Part shown: piece after piece, positions 15,738-25,790 of the stretch
How positions within the stretch are numbered: the first letter of the stretch is position 1
Layout: every line of letters starts with the position of its first letter
NCBI RefSeq assembly: GCF_002158865.1
Contig: NZ_CP021455.1
Location: 2,914,001 to 2,978,000 of the forward strand
Reading direction: 5' to 3'
DNA from: Comamonas serinivorans
Lineage (GTDB): Bacteria; Pseudomonadota; Gammaproteobacteria; Burkholderiales; Burkholderiaceae_C
DNA: 64,000 nucleotides
Notes under the pieces: generated by a model
The model's database searches: none
Told to the model about the DNA's origin: nothing
Seen by the model: only the letters and a program-made list of their open reading frames with translations
Program-made: the position numbers and the translations under genes

Positions 15738-16748
15738 TCAGAACAGCAGCGTGCTCAGGCCATAGGCCACCGCGGCCACCACGGCGCTGGCCGGAATGGT
15801 CAGGATCCAGGCCCAGACGATGCCGCCGGCCACGCCCCAGCGCACGGCGCTGGCACGCTGGGTCGAGCCCACGCCCATGATGGCGCCCGTGATGGTGTGC
15901 GTGGTCGACACCGGCACGCCCAGGAAGGTGGCGATGAACAAGGTCAGCGCCCCGCCCGTTTCGGCGCAGAAGCCGCCCACGGGTTTGAGCTTGGTGATCT
16001 TCTGGCCCATGGTCTTCACGATGCGCCAGCCGCCGAACATGGTGCCCAGGCCGATCGCCAGGTAGCACGAGACGATGACCCAGGTGGCTGGGGTTTCGGC
16101 CCCGGGCGCGCTGTAGCCCGTGGCGATGAGCAGCATCCAGATGATGCCGATGGTCTTCTGGGCATCGTTGCCGCCGTGGCCCAGGCTGTACGCCCCGGCC
16201 GACACCAGTTGCAGGCGGCGGAACCAGCGGTCGACCTTGAGCGGACGCGCGCGGCGGCAGATCCAGGCCACCAGCACCATCATCAGCGACCCCAGGATGA
16301 AGCCCAGCACCGGCGAAATCACGATGAAGGCCGCCACCTTGCCAATGCCGCTGAGGATCAGCGCATCGGGACCGGACTTGGCCATGACGGCGCCGGCGAT
16401 GCCCCCGATGAGCGCGTGCGACGAGCTGCTGGGGATGCCGTAATACCAGGTGATCAGGTTCCAGACGATGGCGCCGATCAACGCCCCGAACACCACATGC
16501 GTGTCCACGATGCCCGGCTGGACGATGCCTTTGCCCACCGTGGCCGCCACCGACAGGTGGAAGACGAAGATGGCGATGACGTTGAAGAACGCCGCGAACA
16601 CCACGGCTTGCGTGGGCCGCAGCACCCCCGTTGACACGACGGTGGCGATGGAGTTGGCGGCGTCATGAAACCCGTTCATGAAGTCGAACACCAGGGCCAG
16701 GGCCACCAGGAGGATGACCACCCACAGTGCAGTCTGCATTGCTTCCAT
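15738..16748 (-). CDS. pit: Inorganic phosphate transporter, Pit family
   Basis: A low-affinity phosphate (metal-phosphate):H+ symporter in the inner membrane, 336 residues. Both PHO4-family signatures are present: FDFMNGFHDAANSIATVVSTGVL near the N-terminus and GHGGNDAQKTIGIIW in the second half. GIPSSSSHALIGG and GVPVSTTHTITGAIMGVG are the paired loop motifs. About ten hydrophobic segments are visible. The start is the ATG at 16748 (MEAMQTALWV); an internal ATG at 16739 is possible. It follows the DUF47 gene by 23 nt on the same strand, the usual Pit accessory arrangement. Confidence 0.93.
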   Translation of the reverse strand: MEAMQTALWVVILLVALALVFDFMNGFHDAANSIATVVSTGVLRPTQAVVFAAFFNVIAIFVFHLSVAATVGKGIVQPGIVDTHVVFGALIGAIVWNLITWYYGIPSSSSHALIGGIAGAVMAKSGPDALILSGIGKVAAFIVISPVLGFILGSLMMVLVAWICRRARPLKVDRWFRRLQLVSAGAYSLGHGGNDAQKTIGIIWMLLIATGYSAPGAETPATWVIVSCYLAIGLGTMFGGWRIVKTMGQKITKLKPVGGFCAETGGALTLFIATFLGVPVSTTHTITGAIMGVGSTQRASAVRWGVAGGIVWAWILTIPASAVVAAVAYGLSTLLF

Positions 16749-16771
16749 GATTGAGACTGTCTGGCGGGTGG

Positions 16772-17419
16772 TCAGGAATTCTCGAGGACGATGCCCTCGA
16801 TCTGGTTGGCCACGTCCTGGCACTTGTCGGTCACGGTCTCGAGCAGCTCGTAGATGGAGCGCAGCTTGAGCACCTCCCGCACGTCCGGCTCTTCGCGGAA
16901 CAGCGCGCTGATGGCCGAGCGCATCACGCGGTCGGCCTGGTCCTCGAGCTTGTCGATCTCCTCGCAGGTCTTGAGCGCGTCGGCCACCACCTTGGGATCC
17001 TTGACCTTGCCCAGCAGGCTGACGGCATGCTGCACCTTGGCGCAGCACTGCACCGAGACCTGCGTCAGCTCCTTGATGGCGGGCGAGGCCTCGCGCACGT
17101 CGTACAGGTACAAGGCCTCGGCCGTGTCCTGGAACAGGTCGGCCACGTCGTCCATCAGGTTGATGAGGGCGTGGATGTGTTCGCGCTCGATCGGGGTGAT
17201 GAAGGTGGTGTGCAGCAGGCGCGAGGTTTCGCGCGTGACCTCGTCGGCGGCACGCTCGGCCTCGTCCACGGCGCGGGCGAGCTCTTCGCGTTGGTCGGCC
17301 TGGGCATAGTTGTCCACCAGCCTTTCGAACGCGTTTGCGGCATCCATGATGTGGGATGCATGCCGGTTGAACAGCTCAAAAAAATTGCCCTCTTTGGGCA
17401 ACAGTTTGGCAAACAGCAT
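16772..17419 (-). CDS. DUF47/PhoU-like protein, Pit accessory
   Basis: A 215-residue all-helical cytoplasmic protein of the DUF47 (PhoU-like) family. It starts MLFAKLLPKEGNFFELFNRHASHI and contains TTFITPIEREHIHALINLMDDVADLFQDTAEAL, the family hallmark with acidic metal-binding repeats (E-x-x-x-D), plus a second half DKLEDQADRVMRSAISALF and VTDKCQDVANQIEGIVLEN. Encoded directly upstream of pit, it probably modulates phosphate transport. The ATG at 17419 has a CCGGAG Shine-Dalgarno sequence ten nt upstream. A short palindrome lies about 33 nt upstream of the start. Confidence 0.92.
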   Translation of the reverse strand: MLFAKLLPKEGNFFELFNRHASHIMDAANAFERLVDNYAQADQREELARAVDEAERAADEVTRETSRLLHTTFITPIEREHIHALINLMDDVADLFQDTAEALYLYDVREASPAIKELTQVSVQCCAKVQHAVSLLGKVKDPKVVADALKTCEEIDKLEDQADRVMRSAISALFREEPDVREVLKLRSIYELLETVTDKCQDVANQIEGIVLENS

Positions 17420-17451
17420 GGGATGAATACTCCGGGGAGAAGCTGCCACTT

Positions 17452-17464
17452 GATTGTGACAATC
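17452..17464. promoter_or_regulatory. Short palindrome upstream of the DUF47-pit operon
   Basis: GATTGTGACAATC has 6-bp arms around one central base, 33 nt upstream of the DUF47 start codon in a locally AT-rich stretch. It could be an operator; it does not match a textbook Pho box. Confidence 0.3.
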
Positions 17465-17555
17465 GTGTGAATTTCCCGCAGTGTAACGCCCCGCCTGTCG
17501 CGTTTTCGCGAAAGAAGCCGTTTTTTACGGCGGCGCCCTGGCCGCCCGCAGGGGC

Positions 17556-17576
17556 GAAAAAGCCCGTCAAGCGGGC
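17556..17576 (-). terminator. Terminator of the 17661-18284 gene
   Basis: Read on the minus strand, GCCCGC-TTGAC-GGGC is followed by TTTTT. It lies 85 nt after the stop codon of the upstream minus-strand gene. Confidence 0.65.
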
Positions 17577-17660
17577 GGATCGCCAGCCGGCGCAAGCCCT
17601 GCCGAGGCGTCGCTCACACGCGCGGGCATCACGCCGGCCGACGAGCTTGCGCCACCGGGC

Positions 17661-18284
17661 TCAATGCAGGTGACGAGGCCGCCGGCCACCCGCATGGCCG
17701 CCCGAGCCCGAGCCGCCGCGCGGCGTCCGGCTCAGGTCGAGCGAGCTGGTGAGGGCCTCGAAACGCTCGCCGAACAGCTTGTCGATTTCGCCGACGACAC
17801 CGCTCAGTTCGCTGGCGTCGAAGTGGCGCTCCATCAGGCCGATCACGTCCTGCACCAGCAAATCGCGCTGCACCTGCATGATGGCCGCGGGCGTGGGGCC
17901 CACGAACAGCATGACGAAATCGTCACGCGACTCACGGCCCTCGGCCTCGTCTTCCTCGTCGAACTCGGCGTCGTAGAACGTCACCTCGATCTGGGCGCCG
18001 GTCTCGGACAGGTCGTTGAGGTTCATGCACAGGTCGTCGAGCTGCTGGCGAAAACCGTTGTCGCCGCGCACGGTCCAGCACATCTGCAGCATGTGCTCCT
18101 TGGGGTCAACGCGGATGCCGGGCTCGTCCTCGTACAGGCTGCCGGCGCCGGACGTGAGCGAACGGGCGCCCGCGTACGACCACAGGGGCTTGAGCGCCTC
18201 CTGGACCGCCTCAAAACCCACATCGGGCCGGAGTTTGATGTCGCCATGGACATGGATTTCAAAGGGTGGATCAAACGAACTCAT
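17661..18284 (-). CDS. Conserved protein of unknown function
   Basis: A 207-residue soluble protein that I do not assign to a function. It begins MSSFDPPFEIHVHGDIKLRPDVGFEAVQEAL and continues LWSYAGARSL, then a region with MCWTVRGDNGF and LDDLCMNLNDL. An acidic stretch (FDEEDEAEGRESRDDF) follows, and the C-terminal tail is Gly/His/Arg-rich (GGSGSGGHAGGRRPRHLH). The overall style is of a Burkholderiales-restricted family. It is monocistronic, with its own terminator downstream. Confidence 0.7.
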   Translation of the reverse strand: MSSFDPPFEIHVHGDIKLRPDVGFEAVQEALKPLWSYAGARSLTSGAGSLYEDEPGIRVDPKEHMLQMCWTVRGDNGFRQQLDDLCMNLNDLSETGAQIEVTFYDAEFDEEDEAEGRESRDDFVMLFVGPTPAAIMQVQRDLLVQDVIGLMERHFDASELSGVVGEIDKLFGERFEALTSSLDLSRTPRGGSGSGGHAGGRRPRHLH

Positions 18285-18580
18285 GGCGCTTCCTTGTCAT
18301 GTGTCACATGGCCGCATGTGGCTGCGACCATGGCCACCTCATTCTCCCACAGGGGTCTGGCGCCGGCACGCCCCCGTGAGATGTCCGGGTTGCGGCTTGG
18401 TGCACGCCGGCTCCAGCCGTGTCGAGACTCGCGTGCGCTCTTGGCGTCTAGCTTGGCGTCCTGGTGGCGTCTCGCACCTTGCTCGCGCATCGAATGCACC
18501 GGGGATTGCGCTCGCGCATCGGGGGGGTCGACGCGCACCGCCCATCGCCATCCGCCGGCTCGCGCCGCGCAGGCAGGCCC
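18285..18580. other. Intergenic stretch, nothing recognised
   Basis: About 300 bp between two minus-strand genes. No supported gene, terminator or repeat copy was found. Confidence 0.4.
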
Positions 18581-19054
18581 TCAGCTTTCCCAGGCGATCT
18601 CCTGCAGCTGGCCTTGCGGATCGAGTTTGACGGCCAGGATCTGGTCGCTGTGCTCGGGGTCCATCTGGTAGTCCAGCACCACGAGGCCATCGGCCCACAG
18701 CGAGGCATGGGTCAGCCGCATGGCCTGCACGAACGCCGCGGGCGTGATGGCGCCGTCGGGCGCGATGGCGGCCAGGCCGGGGAAGTTCTCCCCCTCGTCG
18801 GTGTGGTAGGTGATGAAGTCGTCGTCGGCCTCGAGCTCGGCCAGCAGGTGCACACGGGCCCGCGCATCCACGCCGGCCAGGTCCTGCAGCAGGCTGGCGA
18901 AGGCGTCGAGCATGCCGGGGTCGAGCACCTGCCCGGCATCGGCCCACAGCGCCACGTCCACCGCCTGCCCCTCCAGGACCAGGTCACGCTCCCAGACGAC
19001 ATCGCGCCCCTCGATGCTCGAGGTGTCCAGCTCGCCAAAGTGCGGGTGATTCAT
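18581..19054 (-). CDS. DUF2004-like protein, paralogue of 2423-2941
   Basis: A 157-residue acidic protein starting MNHPHFGELDTSSIEGRDVVWE and ending SDQILAVKLDPQGQLQEIAWES. The FGEL opening, the helical middle with DDDFITYHTDEGENFPG, the VLDYQMDPEHSDQILAV strand and the terminal ES match the DUF2004 type. The C-terminal strand is clearly similar to the one in the 2423-2941 protein, but overall identity is low, so the two are old paralogues. Function unknown; no toxin or polymorphic-effector gene lies nearby. Confidence 0.7.
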   Translation of the reverse strand: MNHPHFGELDTSSIEGRDVVWERDLVLEGQAVDVALWADAGQVLDPGMLDAFASLLQDLAGVDARARVHLLAELEADDDFITYHTDEGENFPGLAAIAPDGAITPAAFVQAMRLTHASLWADGLVVLDYQMDPEHSDQILAVKLDPQGQLQEIAWES

Positions 19055-19083
19055 GATCGGTGCCTCCTCAAACCCAATGTGAC

Positions 19084-19134
19084 AGGTATGCCATCATTCC
19101 CGTTCAATTTCAAACGAGCATCACTACATACCCC
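19084..19134. repeat. Palindromic dispersed repeat
   Basis: AGGTATG to CATACCCC, with CCCGTTCAATTTCAAACGAG in the centre. It lies 7 nt from the stop codon of the minus-strand hydrolase gene. Confidence 0.8.
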
Positions 19135-19140
19135 ACTCGC

Positions 19141-20121
19141 TCACCGCAAGCCGAACGCGTCGCGCAAGGCCTTGGCGGCATCGCGCTGGGCCTGGCGGGC
19201 CTCGGCGATGGCCCGGCTCATGGTCATCATGGCGTGGGTCACGCCGCGGTAGATCTCGAGCTCGACCGGAACGCCCGCCATGCGGAGCTTGTCGGCGTAG
19301 GCCACGCCCTCGTCCACCAGCGGGTCGACTTCAGCCAGGCCGATCCAGGCCGGCGCCACGCCATCCACATCGGCCGACACCAGCGGGGCAAAACGCCAGT
19401 CCTCGCGGTCGACCTCGTCGATGTACTGCTGGAAGAACCAGGTGATCAGCGCCTCGTCCAGCAGCGGGCTGTGAGCAAAGCGCGTGTGGCTGGGTGTGTC
19501 CTGATGCGCGCAGGTGCCGGGGTAGAACAGCACCTGCAGCGCCAGCGGCAGGCCGATGTCGCGGGCGTGCACGGCCGCCACGGCCGCCAGGGTGCCGCCA
19601 GCGCTGTCGCCCCCCACCGCCAAGCGGCGGCCGTCCAGGCCCAAGCCCTCGGCCTCGCGCACCAGCCAGTCCAGCGCGTCCCAGCTGTCGTGCACGGCCG
19701 TGGGAAAGCGGTACTCCGGCGCCAGCCGGTAATCCACCGAGACCACGGCCGCGCTGCTTTGCACGCTGAGCACGCGGCACAGCACGTCGTGCGTGGCCAG
19801 GTTGCCGACGGTGAAGCCGCCGCCGTGGAAGTACATCAGCACCGGCAGCGGATCGCCCTCGCCCTGCGGCCGCGGCGCATAGAGGCGCGCGCCGATCTCG
19901 GCGCCGTCGCGCGTGGGGATGCGCAGCGCCTGCACCCGGGCGAGGTCAGGCGGCGGCACGTCGAGCAAGCCGGCCACGCCATCGTATGCGGCGCGGGCCT
20001 GGGCCACGGGCAGCGTGTGGAACGCCGGGCGCTTGGCCCGCTCGATGTGCTGAACCAGCTGGCGCATGGCCGGGGTCAACAGGTGCAGGATTTCGTCGTG
20101 GCTCAGGGGCGTGGTGGACAT
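19141..20121 (-). CDS. Alpha/beta hydrolase, hormone-sensitive lipase (HSL) family esterase
   Basis: A 326-residue carboxylesterase-type hydrolase. MYFHGGGFTVGN provides the HGGG oxyanion-hole motif, VSVDYRLAPEYRFP is an HSL hallmark, and GGDSAGG carries the nucleophilic Ser. The Asp and His of the triad fit EVDPLVDEG and YRGVTHAMM near the C-terminus. No signal peptide, so it is cytoplasmic. The ATG at 20121 (MSTTPLSHDE) is chosen over an upstream Met whose extension is Arg/Ala-rich noise. The physiological ester is unknown. Confidence 0.88.
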   Translation of the reverse strand: MSTTPLSHDEILHLLTPAMRQLVQHIERAKRPAFHTLPVAQARAAYDGVAGLLDVPPPDLARVQALRIPTRDGAEIGARLYAPRPQGEGDPLPVLMYFHGGGFTVGNLATHDVLCRVLSVQSSAAVVSVDYRLAPEYRFPTAVHDSWDALDWLVREAEGLGLDGRRLAVGGDSAGGTLAAVAAVHARDIGLPLALQVLFYPGTCAHQDTPSHTRFAHSPLLDEALITWFFQQYIDEVDREDWRFAPLVSADVDGVAPAWIGLAEVDPLVDEGVAYADKLRMAGVPVELEIYRGVTHAMMTMSRAIAEARQAQRDAAKALRDAFGLR

Positions 20122-20695
20122 GGCACAGCAGTCGAGGCAGGAAAGCCTGCATCGTCTCATGCGCAGGCGCCGATGCGCCCCGCCGTCCGGCATGACCGAC
20201 ATCGCCACGCAAGGGCGGGCCGGCCTGGCCCTGGTCGCAGAGCCCGCCAACCGCCGACGGGGGGAGGCCCCCCACAGCAAGGCCCGCGCGTTGTTCGCCT
20301 CGGCGACACGCTGTGGCGCGGTTGGTGTTCAGTTGCGCTCGAGTACGGCAGCCGCATGCTCAGCGTCGGCATGACCGCCCGCAGGAAATCCCTCTGGCTT
20401 CGAGCCAAACCGCGAACGCCAGCCACAGGCCCAACTCCAGGTCGACTCCCGCTGCGGCCGCCCTGCCCGCGTGCGCAGACCCCGCCAAGGGATGTGGGCG
20501 ACGCCACCGGCTGCAGGTGTTCCATCACCCGGGCCGCCGCCGCATCCTCGCTCCACGCGCGCTTTGACCCCGAGCGGTCGCGAGCGGCCAAGGTGCGCTG
20601 GCGACGACGCGACGCGCGTTGGGTGCCGGTGTGCGGGGCTGGTGCGTCAGGGCGGCCAGTCGGGTTTTGCCCCTTGAACCGACAAGAATTTTTAC
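20122..20695. other. Gene-free stretch of about 570 bp
   Basis: Lies between the HSL hydrolase start and the next palindromic repeat. Long frames exist because of high GC, but none has a protein-like sequence. No tRNA, known RNA gene or terminator was recognised. Confidence 0.45.
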
Positions 20696-20748
20696 GGGGT
20701 ATGCCATGGTTTCCGATTCAAATTCATCGCATGCTGTCGCATACCCCT
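20696..20748. repeat. Palindromic dispersed repeat
   Basis: GGGGTATG at one end and CATACCCCT at the other; the inner arms are diverged (TTCCGATT and ATCGCATG). It lies 8 nt from the stop codon of the minus-strand lipoprotein gene. Confidence 0.8.
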
Positions 20749-20755
20749 GACTCGC

Positions 20756-21712
20756 TCACCGAAAGCTGACCTGCGCCGCAGCCAGGCCGGGCACGCCTTC
20801 GTAGTGCACGTTGACCTGCAGGCCGGCCTTGGGCGGCAGCAGCGGCGAGAACGAACCCAGGCTGACGTACTGCCCCGGCTGCAGCGACCGGCCTTCGGCC
20901 TTGAGCGCACCAGCCAGCCAGACCACGGCCTGCAGCGGGTTGCCCAGCACATCGGCGCCCTTGCCCTCGGCCAGCGACTTGCCGTGTTGATCGCGCAGGT
21001 GCACGCGCATGTCGGCCAGCTGGCGCACCAGCGTGGCCTGGGCCTGGGGCTCGGCCGGCACGGCCAGCGGTGCACCCGTCACGCCCAGGCGGGCGCCCAC
21101 GTTGATGGCGGTGAGCGCGTTGCCGTTGAGGTCCGTCGGCTTTTGCACCATCAGGTCGGGCAGCTCGATGAACGGCACGATCTGGTCGACGCTGGCCAGC
21201 ACCTGCTCGGGCGTGCTTGCCTGGTTGATGCGCGCGTCCTTCACGCGCACCAGCAGGTCGGCCTCGAACACGGGCCGGGCACCAAATTGCGCCGGCACCT
21301 GTGCCGGGCTGGTCAGCAGCATGGCCTTGCCCAGGCTGCCCCAGACGGGCTGATCGGTGTGGAAGCGCTTTTGCACCGCAGGGTTGGTGAGCCCGGCCTT
21401 GTAGCCCACCAGCGGGCCGGTGAGCCGCGCCGTCTCGGCCTGAAACTTGGCGCGCGAACACGCGGCGGCGGCCGGCGACAGGTTGACCGGCGGGTTGTCG
21501 GCCGGGATGCGTGCCTCGTAGGCACTGGTCAGCGCGGCTACGGCCACGGCATCCAGGCACCCGGGCGCCTCGGCCTGCTGGATGGCCTGGCCGGCGCACC
21601 CGGCCAACAGGGCGGCGCAGCCCGCCGCCAGGCCAAGGCGCCACGCGGTGGCCGGGGTGGATGAGCCGGACGTGAGCCGGCCGTGAATCGAGGGCAAAGG
21701 GAATGTGCGCAT
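20756..21712 (-). CDS. Lipoprotein with 2-keto-4-pentenoate hydratase-like (MhpD) fold
   Basis: A 318-residue protein that combines a lipobox (ALLAGC, lipidated Cys39) with a domain resembling MhpD/oxaloacetate hydratase-type enzymes of the FAH superfamily. The similarity is seen in VGYKAGLTNPAVQKRF, then WGSLGKAM, FGARPVFEADLLVRVKD, and the C-terminal DVLGNPLQAVVWLAGAL and LQPGQYVSLGSFSPLLPP. The usual enzymes are cytoplasmic, so a lipid-anchored copy is unusual. The acidic metal ligand position (FEADLLV) looks kept. The ATG at 21712 leaves a long n-region before the hydrophobic core. No aromatic meta-cleavage genes are nearby. Confidence 0.75.
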   Translation of the reverse strand: MRTFPLPSIHGRLTSGSSTPATAWRLGLAAGCAALLAGCAGQAIQQAEAPGCLDAVAVAALTSAYEARIPADNPPVNLSPAAAACSRAKFQAETARLTGPLVGYKAGLTNPAVQKRFHTDQPVWGSLGKAMLLTSPAQVPAQFGARPVFEADLLVRVKDARINQASTPEQVLASVDQIVPFIELPDLMVQKPTDLNGNALTAINVGARLGVTGAPLAVPAEPQAQATLVRQLADMRVHLRDQHGKSLAEGKGADVLGNPLQAVVWLAGALKAEGRSLQPGQYVSLGSFSPLLPPKAGLQVNVHYEGVPGLAAAQVSFR

Positions 21713-21876
21713 GGGCAGTCTCCAGCGCGCCAGATAGATTGGCGGCGCCTGAATGCTAGAGCGTGTGCTGTGGCTTGGGGTCCCCGCGTTGACCCTGAGC
21801 CGATGGCCGCGCGCCACGCCGGCCGGCGTCAGGAATCGCCCCGAAACGGGCACCCCTTTGTGAGAGCTGTTGTGCC

Positions 21877-23025
21877 ATGTCCCAGATCCGCTATGTGACC
21901 CAGATCGAGTTTGACTTCGGTGCCGTGCGCAAGCTGCGCGGCGAGTGCGAACGCGTCGGCATCATCCGTCCCTTGATCGTGACCGACGCCGGCATCCGCG
22001 CGGCGGGTCTGCTCGATCGCGTGCTGCAGGCGCTGGGCGACGTGCCCGCGGCGATCTTCGACGAAACCCCGTCCAACCCCACCGAAGGCGCCGTGCGCGC
22101 CGCCACGCGCCTGTACCGCCAGGCCGGGTGCGACGGCCTGATCGCCCTGGGCGGCGGCAGTGCCATCGACTGCGCCAAGGGCGTGGCCATCGCCGCCACG
22201 CACGAGGGACCGCTCAAGACCTACGCCACCATCGAAGGCGGCTCGCCGCGCATCACCGAGGCCGTGGCGCCGCTGATCGCCGTGCCCACCACCTCGGGCA
22301 CCGGCAGCGAGGTGGCGCGTGGCGCCATCCTCATCGTCGACGACGGGCGCAAGCTGGGCTTTCACAGCTGGTCGCTGGTGCCGCGCGCGGCCATCTGCGA
22401 CCCCGAGCTGACGCTGGGCCTGCCCCCGCTGCTGACGGCCGCCACCGGCATGGACGCCATCGCGCATTGCATGGAAACCTTCATGGCCGCGGCCTTCAAC
22501 CCGCCGGCCGACGGCATCGCGCTGGAAGGCCTGCGCCGCGGCTGGGCCCACATCGACACCGCCACGCGCGATGGCAGCAACCGCGACGCCCGGCTGAACC
22601 TGATGGCCGCGTCCATGCACGGCGCCATGGCGTTCCAGAAAGGCCTGGGCTGTGTGCATTCGCTGAGCCACAGCCTGGGCGGCGTGAACCCCAGGCTGCA
22701 CCACGGCACGCTCAACGCCCTGTTCCTGCCCGCCGTGGTGCGCTTCAACGCCAGCGCCGCCAGCGTGCAGGCCGACCAGCGGCTGGCCCGGCTGGCCCAG
22801 GCCATGGGCCACGCGTCGGCCAGCGACGTGGTGCCCGCGCTGGTCGAGATGAACGCGCGCCTGAACCTGCCCAGCGGCCTGGCCGAGCTGGGGGTGACCG
22901 AAGCCGACTTCGAGCGCATCACGGCCGGCGCGCTGGCCGACCACTGCCACGCCACCAACCCGCGCGAGGCCAGCGCCGAGGACTACCGCGAGATGCTGCG
23001 CGCGTCGCTGCGGGTCCAGGCCTGA
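21877..23025 (+). CDS. Iron-containing alcohol dehydrogenase family protein
   Basis: A 382-residue NAD(P)-dependent dehydrogenase of the iron (group III) family. LIALGGGSAIDCAKG (88-102) and AVPTTSGTGSEVA (135-147) bind the cofactor. Probable metal ligands are Asp193, His197 (GMDAIAHCMETF), His261 and His275 (GCVHSLSHSLGGVNPRLHHG), all at family positions. Such enzymes oxidise or reduce small alcohols/aldehydes or maleylacetate; the substrate here is not evident. The ATG follows GAGAG. Divergent from the lipoprotein gene and convergent with acs. Confidence 0.9.
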   Translation: MSQIRYVTQIEFDFGAVRKLRGECERVGIIRPLIVTDAGIRAAGLLDRVLQALGDVPAAIFDETPSNPTEGAVRAATRLYRQAGCDGLIALGGGSAIDCAKGVAIAATHEGPLKTYATIEGGSPRITEAVAPLIAVPTTSGTGSEVARGAILIVDDGRKLGFHSWSLVPRAAICDPELTLGLPPLLTAATGMDAIAHCMETFMAAAFNPPADGIALEGLRRGWAHIDTATRDGSNRDARLNLMAASMHGAMAFQKGLGCVHSLSHSLGGVNPRLHHGTLNALFLPAVVRFNASAASVQADQRLARLAQAMGHASASDVVPALVEMNARLNLPSGLAELGVTEADFERITAGALADHCHATNPREASAEDYREMLRASLRVQA

Positions 23026-23240
23026 CGGCCAGGCACAGTTCGACGCCCTCCCCCGAGAGGTTCAGGCGCTTGGCCATCCGGTGGTCAGATCGGGGCCCGA
23101 CAGCCCATCCCCGAAGCGGGTGCCCCATGGCCCCGCCGGCCATGAGCATGTCGATCACACGGCGGTGCAGAAGCCAGGCCCGGCCAAGGCACTGCCGTCG
23201 AGTCGCCTGGATCCACGGCGCAGTGGCCTGCCCCTTAAAA

Positions 23241-23291
23241 GCAGTATGCCCCTGCTGCCGTTCATCCACAAACGGCGACAGGGGCATACCC
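23241..23291. repeat. Palindromic dispersed repeat
   Basis: GCAGTATG to CATACCC; arms GCCCCTGCTGCCGTT and AACGGCGACAGGGGC pair almost completely. It lies between the convergent alcohol dehydrogenase and acs genes, 16 nt from the acs stop codon. Confidence 0.92.
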
Positions 23292-23306
23292 TAGAATGTC
23301 AAACGA

Positions 23307-25292
<1,986 letters not shown>

Positions 25293-25427
25293 GGGCTTGT
25301 CTCCTGTAGCCAGGCCGCGCCACCACCCAGGCCGGGCGCCGCCAACACGGGCCATCATAGCGAAGCCACGCCCCGCGGCGCGGGCCGGCGGCCGGGGCGA
25401 GCAACCCATGGCGCCGCCTACAGACAG

Positions 25428-25479
25428 GCAGTATCACTGAGCTGCCGTTGATTTTGAGACGGCAACTGCCTCATACCCC
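25428..25479. repeat. Palindromic dispersed repeat
   Basis: GCAGTATC to CATACCCC, inner arms CTGCCGTTGA and GAGACGGCAA. This copy lies 136 nt upstream of the acs start and far from any stop codon, making it an exception to the 3'-end pattern. Confidence 0.85.
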
Positions 25480-25790
25480 AACCCAGACACCAGAGACGCC
25501 ATTGACCGAAGCCGACGGCCTGCGTGCCGGCGATTCATCGGGCTGCGGAGGCCGCAGAGCCGTTGCATCCGCAGCGGCACGAAGCGAGTGGCCGCTGCTG
25601 TTGCCGATGGCGCCGCCCAGATGCCGCCAATGGCCGCAGCCGCGGCTGCGCTGGCCTGTGGGTTGGCGCGGTCGCCGTGTCCATCGCGTTTCCGTCAACT
25701 GGCGCCGGGCCACGCCGGGCGGTGACCCAAGGCGGCTTGCCCGGCGCTGACCGTGCGCGGTCCTGCAACAGCGGGCGGCCCCTGCCCGCC
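25480..25790. other. Intergenic stretch, nothing recognised
   Basis: About 310 bp after the repeat, ending at the stop codon of the ModA-like gene. No supported gene, terminator or RNA. Confidence 0.4.

Noticed and set aside
20157..20591. Frame of 144 codons in the stretch before the lipoprotein gene
   Set aside because: Arg/Gly/Pro-rich shadow sequence without motif, no ribosome-binding site.
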